From positions 1 to 64,000 of the forward strand of contig DASZER010000056.1 of the NCBI GenBank assembly GCA_035940575.1: DNA of 64,000 nucleotides, read 5' to 3'. The DNA is from BP-191 sp035940575 (GTDB lineage: Bacteria > Actinomycetota > Actinomycetes > BP-191). The position numbers and the translations under genes are program-made. The first letter of the stretch is position 1. The number at the start of each line of letters is the position of its first letter. Shown piece after piece: positions 1 to 7,929 of the stretch. Under the pieces are notes generated by a model. The model worked only from the letters and a program-made list of their open reading frames with translations. It was not told where the DNA came from and searched no databases.

Positions 1-30
1 CGGCCGTCGCGGGACGTGCGGTGGCGCACG

Positions 31-118
31 GGGGTGGGGTGGGTGGGGCGGGGCGGGGGCGGGGCGGGGGCGGGGCGGGCGGGGCGGGGCGGGGGCGGGT
101 GGCGGGGCGGGTGGGGCG
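31..118. repeat. G-tract low-complexity stretch
   Basis: The plus strand carries an almost unbroken run of GGGG/GGGGC units (GGGGT, GGGGC and GGGGGC repeated more than fifteen times) directly beyond the stop codon of the minus-strand HAD-like gene. No reading frame here looks like a protein. The tract could fold as stacked G-quadruplexes on the plus strand. Bases 1-30 hold nothing recognisable. Confidence 0.7.
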
Positions 119-760
119 TCACCGCATGCGCGGCTGGCAGAAGCCCTGCACGTCGCGCAGGTCCCGCGGCGTGAGGCCGACGTCCGGTCGCGGCGACAGG
201 AGGAGCGAGCGGACGCCGCACGAGCGGACCCACGCCACCGCCTCGGGGTGGTGGCGCAGCTCGTCGTCGGTCCAGATGACCGGGCGGCGTTCGGCGGTGA
301 GGAGGGCGCGGACGGCGGCGAGCTTCCACCACCCCGGAGCGGGCGCGGCGGAATCCTCGGCGGCGACGCCGGCGCCGTGGTGGCCGCCGCCGGCGTGACT
401 CGGCGCGGGCGGCGGCGCCGCGACCCGGAAGGCGGGCAGGCCGAGGAGGCGGCGGAGGTCCTCGTTCGCGGCGTCGCCCCACGTCGTGAGCCACCGGCAC
501 TCGACGAGGCCGCGTTCGTGGAGCCCGGCGATCGTCCGGACGAGCGTCGGCGCGTACCGGATCGGCCACGCGACGCCGTCGGCGACGGCCTCTCCGGTAC
601 GCCACTGCGCCCACGCGCGCGGCACCGTGGCCGAGACGGCGTTGAGCACGCCGTCGACGTCGAGCAGCCAGAGCGGTGGCACCGGCGCGCGCGGTTCGGG
701 AGCGCCAGCGCCCGCCGGCGCTCGGAACAGCACCGGCGGCGCGGCCGCAGGCGGCGGCAC
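119..760 (-). CDS. HAD-like domain protein of the DprA operon
   Basis: Predicted 213-residue cytosolic protein. Residues 34-40 read DVDGVLN, the motif I pattern (DxDGxxN) of haloacid dehalogenase-like domains, and WLTTWGDAAN near residue 90 and VIWTDDEL near residue 160 match the order of later motifs in the HAD domain found in RNA-repair proteins and in stand-alone actinobacterial proteins. A Gly/Ala/Pro-rich insertion with several His lies near residue 120. The substrate is unknown; HAD proteins are usually Mg-dependent phosphatases or nucleotidases. It is the last gene of the minus-strand group ending in dprA, 31 bases after the dprA stop. The start is a GTG and the first 25 residues are low-complexity; a GTG nine codons later is an alternative. 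Confidence 0.72.
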   Translation of the reverse strand: MPPPAAAPPVLFRAPAGAGAPEPRAPVPPLWLLDVDGVLNAVSATVPRAWAQWRTGEAVADGVAWPIRYAPTLVRTIAGLHERGLVECRWLTTWGDAANEDLRRLLGLPAFRVAAPPPAPSHAGGGHHGAGVAAEDSAAPAPGWWKLAAVRALLTAERRPVIWTDDELRHHPEAVAWVRSCGVRSLLLSPRPDVGLTPRDLRDVQGFCQPRMR

Positions 761-791
761 GGCCGCGGGCGACGGTGGGTCGGGCGGCGAG

Positions 792-1964
792 TCAGGCGGA
801 ACGGCGGATCCCCTCCAACGCGACGGGGCCGAGGCGGTAGCGCCCGGCGTGGCAGACGGCGAGGTCGTGCTCGACCAGCGCGTCGAGCAGCACCTCGACC
901 GACGTCGGGTCCTGCTGGCTCGCGGCGGCGACCTGCTCGACGGTCAGGAACTCCAGGACGTCGAGCGCGTCGAGGACGCGTTGCGCCTCGCGCCCCACCC
1001 GGTCGCGCGCCTTGGCCGGCGCCTCCGGCTCCGCAGGCACGTCGCCGAGCCGCGACACCAGCTCCAGCACGTCCCGGGCCGACGCGACGCACTCCGCCTC
1101 GCGAGCCCGCAGCAACGCGTGGCAGCCGACGGACACGGCAGAGGTGATCGGTCCAGGCACGGCCATGACGTACCGGCCGAGCCGTTGCGCCTCGGTGCAC
1201 GTACGCCGCGCGCCGCTGCGGTGACCCATCTCGACGACGACGGTGCCGCGGCTCAACGCCGCGATGCACCTGTTGCGCCACAGGAAGCGCAGCCGGGTCG
1301 GTGAGGCGCCGGGCGGCCACTCGCTGACGAGGAGGCCCTGCGCGGCGATGTCCTCGAACAGGCGGCGGTTGCCGCTGGGATAAGCGACGTTGACGCCGCA
1401 GGCGAGTACGGCGACCGTCGGCGCGTCGGCGGCGAGCGAGCCGCGGTGGGTGGCGGCGTCGATGCCGTACGCGCCCCCCGAGACCGTCGACCAGCCGCGG
1501 TCGCCGAGCTCGACGGCCAGCTCGGCGGCGACCTGGTTGCCGTACGGCGTCGCGGCCCGGCTGCCGACGATCGAGACGGAGTACGTCGTCGCCTCGACCA
1601 GCGACACAGGCCCGCGCGCCCACAGCGCGACAGGGACGCGGTCGCCCAGGTCGTCGAGGCTCGACGGCCACTCGGCGTCGCCGGGGCAGACGAGGCGGGC
1701 GCCGAGGCCGGCGGCGGTGTCGAGGTCGCGCTGCGGGTCGGCGCCGGCGACGGCACGGCGGGTCGCGGCGACGAGCGACTCGGGCAGCCCGGACCCCGCG
1801 CGGAGCCGCGCCCACACCTCCTCCGGCGCGAGGCGCGGGTAGACGGTGCGGAACGCCGTGTCGTCGACGGCGACGACGCGGGACAGGGCGGCGCAGGCGA
1901 GGCGGCGTTCGTCGCTCGCGCGAGCGGGCGGCTCGACCGGTGGGGCGGCGGGGTCGGAGGTCAT
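792..1964 (-). CDS. dprA: DNA-processing protein DprA
   Basis: DprA (Smf) binds incoming single-stranded DNA in natural transformation and loads RecA; in non-competent actinobacteria its role is unclear. The 390-residue product has the Rossmann-like DprA core: VGSRAATPYG at 133-142, SGGAYGIDAATHRG at 162-175, a Gly-rich ACGVNVAYP stretch at 188-196, and FLWRNRCIAALS at 227-238, matching the family motif around RNRxIAxLS. The C-terminal 70 residues resemble the winged-helix domain of longer DprA proteins. The ATG start at 1964 follows an AAAGGTGA ribosome-binding site. The gene is 138 bases downstream of comM in the yraN-comM-dprA order common in actinomycetes; that gap is G-rich and has no gene. 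Confidence 0.95.
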   Translation of the reverse strand: MTSDPAAPPVEPPARASDERRLACAALSRVVAVDDTAFRTVYPRLAPEEVWARLRAGSGLPESLVAATRRAVAGADPQRDLDTAAGLGARLVCPGDAEWPSSLDDLGDRVPVALWARGPVSLVEATTYSVSIVGSRAATPYGNQVAAELAVELGDRGWSTVSGGAYGIDAATHRGSLAADAPTVAVLACGVNVAYPSGNRRLFEDIAAQGLLVSEWPPGASPTRLRFLWRNRCIAALSRGTVVVEMGHRSGARRTCTEAQRLGRYVMAVPGPITSAVSVGCHALLRAREAECVASARDVLELVSRLGDVPAEPEAPAKARDRVGREAQRVLDALDVLEFLTVEQVAAASQQDPTSVEVLLDALVEHDLAVCHAGRYRLGPVALEGIRRSA

Positions 1965-2102
1965 GCGAGGTCACCTTTCGGAGTGGGGCGGGCGCGGGAG
2001 GGGCGGCGCGGGCGAGGGGGCGTGCGCGGCTCGCGCGTACGGGCGGGGCAGCGGCCGCGACGGGCACGGCGGGCGCGAGGGACGGGGCGGCGCGAGGCGG
2101 GG

Positions 2103-3638
2103 TCAGAACTCATGGGAGACGACCTTTCGGAGGGAGACGGCGCGGCGGACGTGGGAGGTCGTGGGCGCGTCGCGGCCCTCGAGGTCGGCGAGGGTCCAGG
2201 CGACGCGAACGACGCGGTCGAGGCCGCGCGCCGACAGCCGCCCCGTGTCGACGGCGGAGTGGGCGGGTGCCAGCACGTCGCCGGCCAGCGGCCACCGGCG
2301 GCGCAGCTCGCGACCGGGGACCTCGCCGTTCGCGGACCACGGCAGGTCGCGGAAGCGTTGCGCCATCCGCTCGCGAGCCGCCAGGACGCGCGAACGTACG
2401 GCGGCGCTCGGCTCGGCGGTCGTGGCGCCGACGAGGTCGGCGCGGGTGACGTTGTCGACGTCGACCTGGATGTCGAGCCGGTCGAGCAACGGGCCGGAGA
2501 GGCGAGCGAGGTAACGGCGCCGCACGCCCGCCGGGCACGTGCAGTCGCGGTCCTTCTTGCCCGCGGCGGCGCACGGGCACGGGTTGGCGGCGAGCACGAG
2601 CATGAACCGCGCGGGGTACCGCGCGACACCGCCCGACCGCGCGATCGTGACGAGCCCGGACTCCAACGGCTGCCGCAGCGCGTCGAGGTGCCCCGTCGGG
2701 AACTCCGGCGCCTCGTCCAGGAACAGCACGCCCCGGTGCGCCAACGACACCTCGCCCGGCCGCGCGATGCCGCTCCCGCCGCCGACGAGGGCCGGCAGCG
2801 TCGACGTGTGGTGCGGCGCCCGGAACGGCGGCACGGTGATCAGCGGCGCGTCCGCGGGCAGGGTGCCCGCGACGGAGTGGATCGCCGAGACCTCCAGCGC
2901 GGCATCGCCGGCGAGGCGCGGCAGGATCGTCGGCAGGCGCTCGGCGAGCATCGTCTTGCCGGCGCCGGGCGGGCCGAGGAAGAACACGTTGTGCGCCCCC
3001 GCGGCGGCGATCTCCAGCGCCCGCCGCGCCTGCTCCTGGCCGAGCACGTCCGCGAGGTCCAGGTCGTCACCGGCCGCTGGAGCGCGGGGTAGGGGCGCGT
3101 CGGGCGGGAGCGCCACGGCGGCGGGCTCGCCGAGCAGGTACGCGAGCAGCGTCGCCAGGTCGGGCACCCCGACGACCTCGAGGTCGGGTACGAGCGCGGC
3201 CTCGGCGACGTTCGCGGCGGGGACGACGAGCCGCCGCACCCCGGAACGCGCGGCGGTGAACGCAGCCGGGAGCACGCCGGTGACGGGCCGTACGCGGCCG
3301 TCCAGCGACAGCTCCCCGAGCAGCACCACGCCCTCGGCCGCGCCCGCGGGCAACGCCTCCGACGCGACGAGCACCGCCACGGCCATCGCGAGGTCGAAGC
3401 CGCTCCCCCGCTTCGGCAGCGCGGCGGGGGACAGCGCGAGGGTGATGCGGCGCTGCGGCCACTCGCGCCCGGAGTTCACGACGGCGGCGCGGACCCGGTC
3501 GCGCGCCTCCTGCATCGTCGTATCGGGAAGCCCGATCAGGACGAACGCCGGGATGCCCGCCGCCAGGTCCGCCTCGACCTCGACCACGTGGCCGTCGAGC
3601 CCGACCAGGCCGATGGACCACGCCCGCCCGAGCGCCAT
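2103..3638 (-). CDS. comM: YifB/ComM Mg-chelatase-like AAA+ ATPase
   Basis: ComM/YifB proteins are hexameric AAA+ helicases that aid branch migration during transformation. The 511-residue product has the N-terminal ChlI-type domain (IGLPDTTMQEA near 35-45, LSPAALPKRGSGFDL near 69-83), a Walker A motif GPPGAGKT at 222-229, a LFLDEAPEF Walker B-like segment, and the Cys-rich CPCAAAGKKDRDC segment that in ComM replaces part of the Mg-chelatase fold. A longer frame runs upstream, but the ATG at 3638 is chosen because it overlaps the yraN stop in TGATG and gives the usual MALxRxxSxxLxGxxG beginning. It is coupled to yraN and lies upstream of dprA. Confidence 0.95.
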   Translation of the reverse strand: MALGRAWSIGLVGLDGHVVEVEADLAAGIPAFVLIGLPDTTMQEARDRVRAAVVNSGREWPQRRITLALSPAALPKRGSGFDLAMAVAVLVASEALPAGAAEGVVLLGELSLDGRVRPVTGVLPAAFTAARSGVRRLVVPAANVAEAALVPDLEVVGVPDLATLLAYLLGEPAAVALPPDAPLPRAPAAGDDLDLADVLGQEQARRALEIAAAGAHNVFFLGPPGAGKTMLAERLPTILPRLAGDAALEVSAIHSVAGTLPADAPLITVPPFRAPHHTSTLPALVGGGSGIARPGEVSLAHRGVLFLDEAPEFPTGHLDALRQPLESGLVTIARSGGVARYPARFMLVLAANPCPCAAAGKKDRDCTCPAGVRRRYLARLSGPLLDRLDIQVDVDNVTRADLVGATTAEPSAAVRSRVLAARERMAQRFRDLPWSANGEVPGRELRRRWPLAGDVLAPAHSAVDTGRLSARGLDRVVRVAWTLADLEGRDAPTTSHVRRAVSLRKVVSHEF

Positions 3639-4006
3639 CAGAACGCGCCTTCGAGGTGCTCGACCACGGCCGGCCCGGACGGCGGGCGCAGCACCGACAC
3701 GACGTCGAAGCGGACCGGGGGCGCGGGCAACGTCGCGCGCAGCGGCGACGACGCCAGCCACTCCTGCGCGAGGAGGCGCAGGCGCGCGGCCTTGAGCGGC
3801 GTGACGGCCGACGCCGGCGTGCCGAACGCGAGCGAGCGCCGCGTCTTGACCTCGACGAACACCACGACGCCGTCGCGCGTGGCGACGACGTCGAGCTCAC
3901 CGGCGCGCGAGCGCCAGTTGGTGGCGAGGACGGCGTAGCCGGCGTCCTCGAGATGGCGTACGGCGACCCGCTCGCCGTACGCCCCTACCGCTTCCTTCGC
4001 ACCCAC
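3638..4006 (-). CDS. yraN: UPF0102 family protein YraN
   Basis: YraN is a small conserved protein with a restriction-endonuclease-like (PD-(D/E)xK) fold and no settled function. The 122-residue product keeps the family pattern: G-x-x-GE-x-x-A near the N-terminus (GAYGERVA), NWRSRAGELDVVA near residues 31-43, and VVFVEVKTRRS near 48-58, so the acidic residues and Lys of the nuclease core are present (E37, D39, E52, K54 by eye). It starts with GTG at 4006 after a GGAGGAG ribosome-binding site and overlaps comM by one base. It sits between rnhB/DUF2469 and comM, the usual actinobacterial context. Confidence 0.92.
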   Translation of the reverse strand: MGAKEAVGAYGERVAVRHLEDAGYAVLATNWRSRAGELDVVATRDGVVVFVEVKTRRSLAFGTPASAVTPLKAARLRLLAQEWLASSPLRATLPAPPVRFDVVSVLRPPSGPAVVEHLEGAF

Positions 4007-4094
4007 GCCCCGCTCCTCCGGTCGACGACCGGAACGACGCTAGGGAGCGGGATGTGTGGATAACGGACCGACGAGCAATCTGTGGAAAAGCAGG

Positions 4095-4442
4095 TCAGAA
4101 CGTCGTCGTCGGCGGCATGCGGACATCCGTCTCGCCGTCCGGGGAGCCCTCCGGCGCGATGGCCGTGACGCGGACGCCGTCGACCGGGTCGGCGCCCTCC
4201 GACGTCCCCTCGGCGGGCACCTCCGACGGCACCGGAACGCCCTGCGCGTCAGGCGCCGACGAGCCGGGCGCCACGGCCGACGACACGTTCGAGGCGCCCT
4301 CGTCGGTGTCCGCCTCGAACGCGTCCGGCGACGACCCCTGCACGCCCGGCACCCGTGACGCCGACCCCGGCGCCGCGTGGGCCGGGGAGGGCGGGATGGG
4401 CTCGGTCTTCTGCTGGTTGGTCGACGACCACTCCTCGGTCAT
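4095..4442 (-). CDS. disordered acidic hypothetical protein
   Basis: A 115-residue product with no recognisable domain, rich in Ser, Pro, Glu, Asp, Gly and Ala and lacking Cys; it is probably intrinsically disordered. The ATG overlaps the stop of the preceding 68-residue gene in ATGA, which is the main reason to accept it over the overlapping plus-strand frame. It belongs to a run of three small genes between DUF2469 and yraN that I do not recognise. No signal peptide or membrane segment is visible. Confidence 0.5.
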   Translation of the reverse strand: MTEEWSSTNQQKTEPIPPSPAHAAPGSASRVPGVQGSSPDAFEADTDEGASNVSSAVAPGSSAPDAQGVPVPSEVPAEGTSEGADPVDGVRVTAIAPEGSPDGETDVRMPPTTTF

Positions 4443-4645
4443 CGCTGCGCCAGGTACCTGGGGTCGGTCATGTGTCCGTTGCCGATGAGGCCGGTCGCGG
4501 CGTCGCCGCCGCCGGTGACGTCGGTGCCGCCGTCGCCGGGCGTCTCGACGCCCTCCGTGCCCTCGCGGACGTTCTCGTGCACCTCGGTGGTCTCGTCGTC
4601 GCGGCCGACGACGCCGTCGGGGTCGGTCTCGGGGCTCACGCTCAT
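4439..4645 (-). CDS. small acidic hypothetical protein
   Basis: A 68-residue, strongly acidic, Gly/Thr/Asp-rich product without a recognisable domain. The ATG at 4645 is chosen over one seven codons upstream because it follows an AGGAGG ribosome-binding site at ideal spacing. Its stop overlaps the start of the next disordered protein, so the two are probably translated together. The C-terminus (HMTDPRYLAQR) is more ordered in composition than the rest. Function unknown. Confidence 0.55.
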   Translation of the reverse strand: MSVSPETDPDGVVGRDDETTEVHENVREGTEGVETPGDGGTDVTGGGDAATGLIGNGHMTDPRYLAQR

Positions 4646-4682
4646 GGTCGTTACCTCCTGACGCACGGCGTACCCCCCGACG

Positions 4683-4796
4683 TCAGCCCATGAACGCCCA
4701 GAGCAGCAGCCCGCCCACGATGACGACGCCCGCGACGAGGATCGCGATGTCGGTGGTGGCGGGCCCGCGGTAGCGGCGGGTGGCGTTGAAGCCCAT
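4683..4796 (-). CDS. 37-residue single-pass membrane microprotein
   Basis: A tiny protein with a basic N-terminus (MGFNATRRYRG) followed by one hydrophobic helix rich in Ile, Val, Leu and Gly ending in LLWAFMG. The topology looks like a cytoplasmic N-terminus with one transmembrane helix. Its ATG overlaps the TAA stop of the DUF2469 gene (TAATG), so translation is coupled to it. The coupling and the well-formed helix argue that it is real. It could assist a neighbouring membrane process, but nothing shows which. Confidence 0.6.
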   Translation of the reverse strand: MGFNATRRYRGPATTDIAILVAGVVIVGGLLLWAFMG

Positions 4797-5092
4797 TACA
4801 GCCCGTCGACCTTCTCGAGCTCCTCGACGTTGACGTCCTTGAACGTCACCACGCGCACGTTCTTCACGAACCGCGCCGGGCGGTACATGTCCCACACCCA
4901 CGCGTCCTGCATGGTGATCTCGAAGAACACCTCGCCGTCGGCGTTGCGCACCTGGAGGTCGACGGCGTTGGCGAGGTAGAAGCGGCGCTCGGTCTCCACG
5001 ACGTAGGTGAACTGGCGCACGATGTCGCGGTACTCGCGATAGAGCTGGAGCTCCATCTCGGTCTCGTACTTCTCGAGATCCTCGGCGCTCAC
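4796..5092 (-). CDS. DUF2469 family protein
   Basis: A 98-residue protein of the actinobacterial DUF2469 family, which almost always lies directly downstream of rnhB. Recognisable stretches are ETEMELQLYREYRDIV, VVETERRFYLANAV and GEVFFEITMQDAWVWDMYRP. It is cytosolic with mixed alpha/beta composition and no catalytic motif I can name. The GTG start at 5092 overlaps the rnhB stop in GTGA. The function of the family is not established; conservation next to rnhB suggests a nucleic-acid or envelope housekeeping role, which is inference only. Confidence 0.9.
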   Translation of the reverse strand: MSAEDLEKYETEMELQLYREYRDIVRQFTYVVETERRFYLANAVDLQVRNADGEVFFEITMQDAWVWDMYRPARFVKNVRVVTFKDVNVEELEKVDGL

Positions 5093-5763
5093 AGCAGCTC
5101 TCCCACGACGTCCACCGGGGCATTGTCCCCGATCGACGTGTTGAACGAGACGCGGTGCTGCGGGCACCGGCCGTGGCGGCGCAGCGCGGCCTTGTGCTCG
5201 GGCGTCGCGTAGCCCTTGTGCGAGGCGAAGCCGTACTGCGGGAACTGCTCGTCCATCGCGATCATCAGCCGGTCGCGGGTGACCTTGGCGACGACGGACG
5301 CGGCGGCGATGCAGGCGGCGACGGCGTCGCCCTTCCACATCGCGAGGCCCGGCACGCCGAGCCCGCCGACGGGGAAGCCGTCGGTGAGGACGTAGTCGGG
5401 TCGCGGCTGGAGCTGCCACAGCGCGCGGCGCAGGGCGAGGACGTTGCACCGGTGCAGGCCGATCGTGTCGACCTCCTCGCACGACATCACGACGACCGAC
5501 CAGGCGACGGCGCGGTCGAGGATCTCGGCGTACGCCGCCTCGCGGGCCGCGTGCGTGAGGAGCTTCGAGTCCGCGAGGCCGGGGACCCGCCCGCGCTTGC
5601 CCTCCGGCAGGATCACCGCGGCCGCCGCGAGCGGGCCTGCGAACGCCCCGCGCCCGGCCTCGTCCGCCCCCGCGACGCGCAGGAACCCGCGGCGGCGCAG
5701 GGCGCGTTCGAACCCCCAGAGCCCCGCCTCGCGGCGCAGGTCGGTCACGGTCATCGGCGGCAT
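5089..5763 (-). CDS. rnhB: ribonuclease HII
   Basis: RNase HII removes ribonucleotides misincorporated into DNA. The 224-residue product has the active-site sequence GADEAGRGAFAGP near residues 32-44 (Asp-Glu pair), the LADSKLL segment near 64-70, DxxxxGLHRCN and DYVLTDGFPV with the third Asp near 127, and the AAASVVAKVTRDRLM segment with the last acidic residue. The C-terminal HKGYATPEH motif is also present. The ATG is at 5763, with a second in-frame ATG three codons later. It should follow lepB, but here a plus-strand secreted-protein gene and a Nudix-like gene lie between them. Confidence 0.97.
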   Translation of the reverse strand: MPPMTVTDLRREAGLWGFERALRRRGFLRVAGADEAGRGAFAGPLAAAAVILPEGKRGRVPGLADSKLLTHAAREAAYAEILDRAVAWSVVVMSCEEVDTIGLHRCNVLALRRALWQLQPRPDYVLTDGFPVGGLGVPGLAMWKGDAVAACIAAASVVAKVTRDRLMIAMDEQFPQYGFASHKGYATPEHKAALRRHGRCPQHRVSFNTSIGDNAPVDVVGELL

Positions 5764-5855
5764 CGTGACCTGGAGGATATCGACGCGGGGCAGGGACGCG
5801 ACCCCCTCGCGGCGAAGCGACGGGGACAGCCTCTGCTGACCTCCCAGGAGCGCGA

Positions 5856-7481
5856 ATGTCCCGTCGCCGCGTAGCCGTCCCTCTCCTCGCCTCGCTCGCC
5901 GTCGCGGGGGCGGTGGCCGGCACGACCTCCTCGAACGCCGCCAGCCCCACGACGTGCCCGGCGCCGCCTGCGCTGTCGTTCGCGGAGCCGAAGTACGTCG
6001 ACATGGGCCGCGCGGGCGGTGAGCCGATCGTGTTCACCTACCCGGACGGCACGCTGCTCTACGGCGCCCACGCCGGCTCGACGCACTTCTACACGCCCGC
6101 GGCGGGCGACCCGGACACGGGCGCGTTCGCGGAGAACTACCAGGGCCAGACGTACTACTGGTTCAGCGACACCGACGGCGGCGAGTGGGCGTACGTCAAC
6201 CGCACCCTGCCGCCGGACAACGCGCCGTTGACCGGCTTCTCCGACCCGGAGTTCGCCTACGACCTGGCCGGCAACGTCTACGTCTCCGAGATCAACCTCG
6301 TCAACGTCGCGCTGTCCAAGTCGACGGACGGCGGCCGGTCGTACGTGCTGCAGAACCCCACCACGAACATCTTCACGGACCGCCAGTGGACCGAGGGCGA
6401 CGAGGAGGACGTCGTCTACCTCGTCTCCAACCCGACCGGCCCCGGCGGCACGTACGCCCCCGGCCAGGTCGGCTACCAGCCGAACAGCGGCCACACGATG
6501 TACAAGTCCGTCGACGGCGGCAAGACGTGGACCAACGGCTTCCCCGACCCGGGCGGCCTCGGCGACATCCGCGTCGACAAGCGCAACGGCACGGTCTACG
6601 AGGCGCACCTCAACGGCAGCGAGCTGTCGATCGCGGCGTTCCGCGACGCGCGCAACGAGGACTTCACGACCAAGGTCGACCCCGAGATGAACGTCGTCGA
6701 CGACGACGTGCACATGATCGCCCACTGGCCGGCGTTCGACCTCGACCCGAGCGGCAACCTCTACATCACCTGGGACGAGAACGGCAACGGCGACCGCGAG
6801 GCCGGCATCTACTACTCGTACTCCAAGGACGCGGGCAAGACGTGGGCGAAGCCGATCCGCGTCGACGCCGACGAGAAGACCTCGATCTGGCCGTGGCTGG
6901 GCGTCGGTGACGACGGCCGCGTCGGCATCGCGTGGCTCGAGGCCGACGTCGAGCTGCCCGGCAACGACGCCGAGACCGCGGGCACGCACGGCTGGCGCAT
7001 CGTCGGCGCCACGTCGATCACCGGCCTCGGCTGCGCGGGCGGCAAGGCCCCGTCGTTCTCCCGCGCGGTCATGACGCCCGAGGCGATCCACCAGGGCACG
7101 ATCTGCCAGGGCGGCACGACCTGCCAGGCGACCGCGACCGACCGCCGCCTCGGCGACTACTTCTCGGTCGACGTCGACAACGACGGCATGCTCTACGCCG
7201 GCTACTCCGACACCCGCCAGGGCGGCGCGGTCTCGCTGCCCGCGTTCGTCAGGCAGAGCGGCGGCGCGCCGCTGGTCGTGCAGCGCCCCGGCGGCAACAC
7301 CGGCGGTGGCAACACGGGCGGTGGCAACGGCGGTGGCAACACCGGCGGCAACGGCGGCACGCGCGGCCCGGGTACGACGCCCGCGACCGGCCTGCCGGTG
7401 ACGCTGCCGGCGCTCGCGGCCGCGGCCGCGGTCGGCGCGGTCCTGGTGGCCCGCCGCCGCCGTCGCGCCGAGAGCGCCTAG
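5856..7481 (+). CDS. secreted BNR/Asp-box repeat protein with C-terminal membrane anchor
   Basis: A 541-residue exported protein. It has a Sec signal peptide (MSRRR, then a hydrophobic core, cleavage near SNAAS at 26-30). The body carries at least three Asp-box/BNR motifs of the S-x-D-x-G-x-T/S-W/Y type (STDGGRSY, SVDGGKTW and SKDAGKTW), the signature of sialidase-like six-bladed beta-propellers; many such proteins are not sialidases, and catalytic Arg/Tyr residues cannot be assigned by eye. A Gly/Asn linker (GGNTGGGN repeats) precedes TPATG, a hydrophobic helix and a final RRRRR, an LPxTG-like arrangement without the Leu. An AGGAGC site precedes the ATG. The gene is inserted on the opposite strand into the rnhB-lepB operon, suggesting later acquisition. 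Confidence 0.82.
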   Translation: MSRRRVAVPLLASLAVAGAVAGTTSSNAASPTTCPAPPALSFAEPKYVDMGRAGGEPIVFTYPDGTLLYGAHAGSTHFYTPAAGDPDTGAFAENYQGQTYYWFSDTDGGEWAYVNRTLPPDNAPLTGFSDPEFAYDLAGNVYVSEINLVNVALSKSTDGGRSYVLQNPTTNIFTDRQWTEGDEEDVVYLVSNPTGPGGTYAPGQVGYQPNSGHTMYKSVDGGKTWTNGFPDPGGLGDIRVDKRNGTVYEAHLNGSELSIAAFRDARNEDFTTKVDPEMNVVDDDVHMIAHWPAFDLDPSGNLYITWDENGNGDREAGIYYSYSKDAGKTWAKPIRVDADEKTSIWPWLGVGDDGRVGIAWLEADVELPGNDAETAGTHGWRIVGATSITGLGCAGGKAPSFSRAVMTPEAIHQGTICQGGTTCQATATDRRLGDYFSVDVDNDGMLYAGYSDTRQGGAVSLPAFVRQSGGAPLVVQRPGGNTGGGNTGGGNGGGNTGGNGGTRGPGTTPATGLPVTLPALAAAAAVGAVLVARRRRRAESA

Positions 7482-7488
7482 CGCAGGC

Positions 7489-7929
7489 CTAGAGCGACAA
7501 GGGCTCGGGCCCGTACTCGCCCCGCACCACGACGGGGGCGAGAGCGGGGAGGCGTTCCGGACGGAACGTCTCCCCCGACGACGCGAGCTCGTCGAGGGTC
7601 CACCACCGCGCGCCGAGCGTCGTCCTCGTGACGGGGGCGGCGCCCGGCGCGTTCGGGTCGTCCAGCCACGCCACGTGCCAGCGGGTCTCGCGCAGCGCCG
7701 TCCTGGCTACCCAGACGCAGGGGCCGACGCGGACGCCGTTCGCCACGGCGGCGTCGTCGCGCAGCACGCGCAGCACGGTGCCGGCGGGCGCCTCGCCGCG
7801 CTCGGGCGCGTCGCCCGGCGCCTCCCACCACGTCGTCGCGCCGTCGGTGACGTGCAGCAGCAGGACGCGGTACGCGTGGTCGACCAGGACCGCCCTGACC
7901 TCGGAACGGCGGGGGAACGGCAGCGGCAC
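7489..7929 (-). CDS. Nudix-like domain protein, degenerate box
   Basis: A 146-residue protein resembling a Nudix hydrolase: beta-rich N-terminus (RRSEVRAVLVDHAYRVLLLH), TTWWEAPGD, then the box region at residues 38-62. Compared with Gx5Ex7REUxEExGU, the spacing from Gly to the first Glu is one residue too long, RE is RV and the EE pair is replaced by Asp-Asp, so metal binding may be altered. The segment GARWWTLDEL matches the usual end of such domains. The GTG at 7929 overlaps the lepB stop in TAGTG. It ends 7 bases from the convergent BNR-protein gene. Nucleotide-sugar or dinucleotide hydrolysis is possible but unproven. Confidence 0.7.
   Translation of the reverse strand: MPLPFPRRSEVRAVLVDHAYRVLLLHVTDGATTWWEAPGDAPERGEAPAGTVLRVLRDDAAVANGVRVGPCVWVARTALRETRWHVAWLDDPNAPGAAPVTRTTLGARWWTLDELASSGETFRPERLPALAPVVVRGEYGPEPLSL

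Noticed and set aside
4054..4488. A 144-codon plus-strand ORF opposite the disordered small genes
   Set aside because: The minus-strand genes have overlapping stop/start junctions and good ribosome-binding sites; the plus frame has neither.
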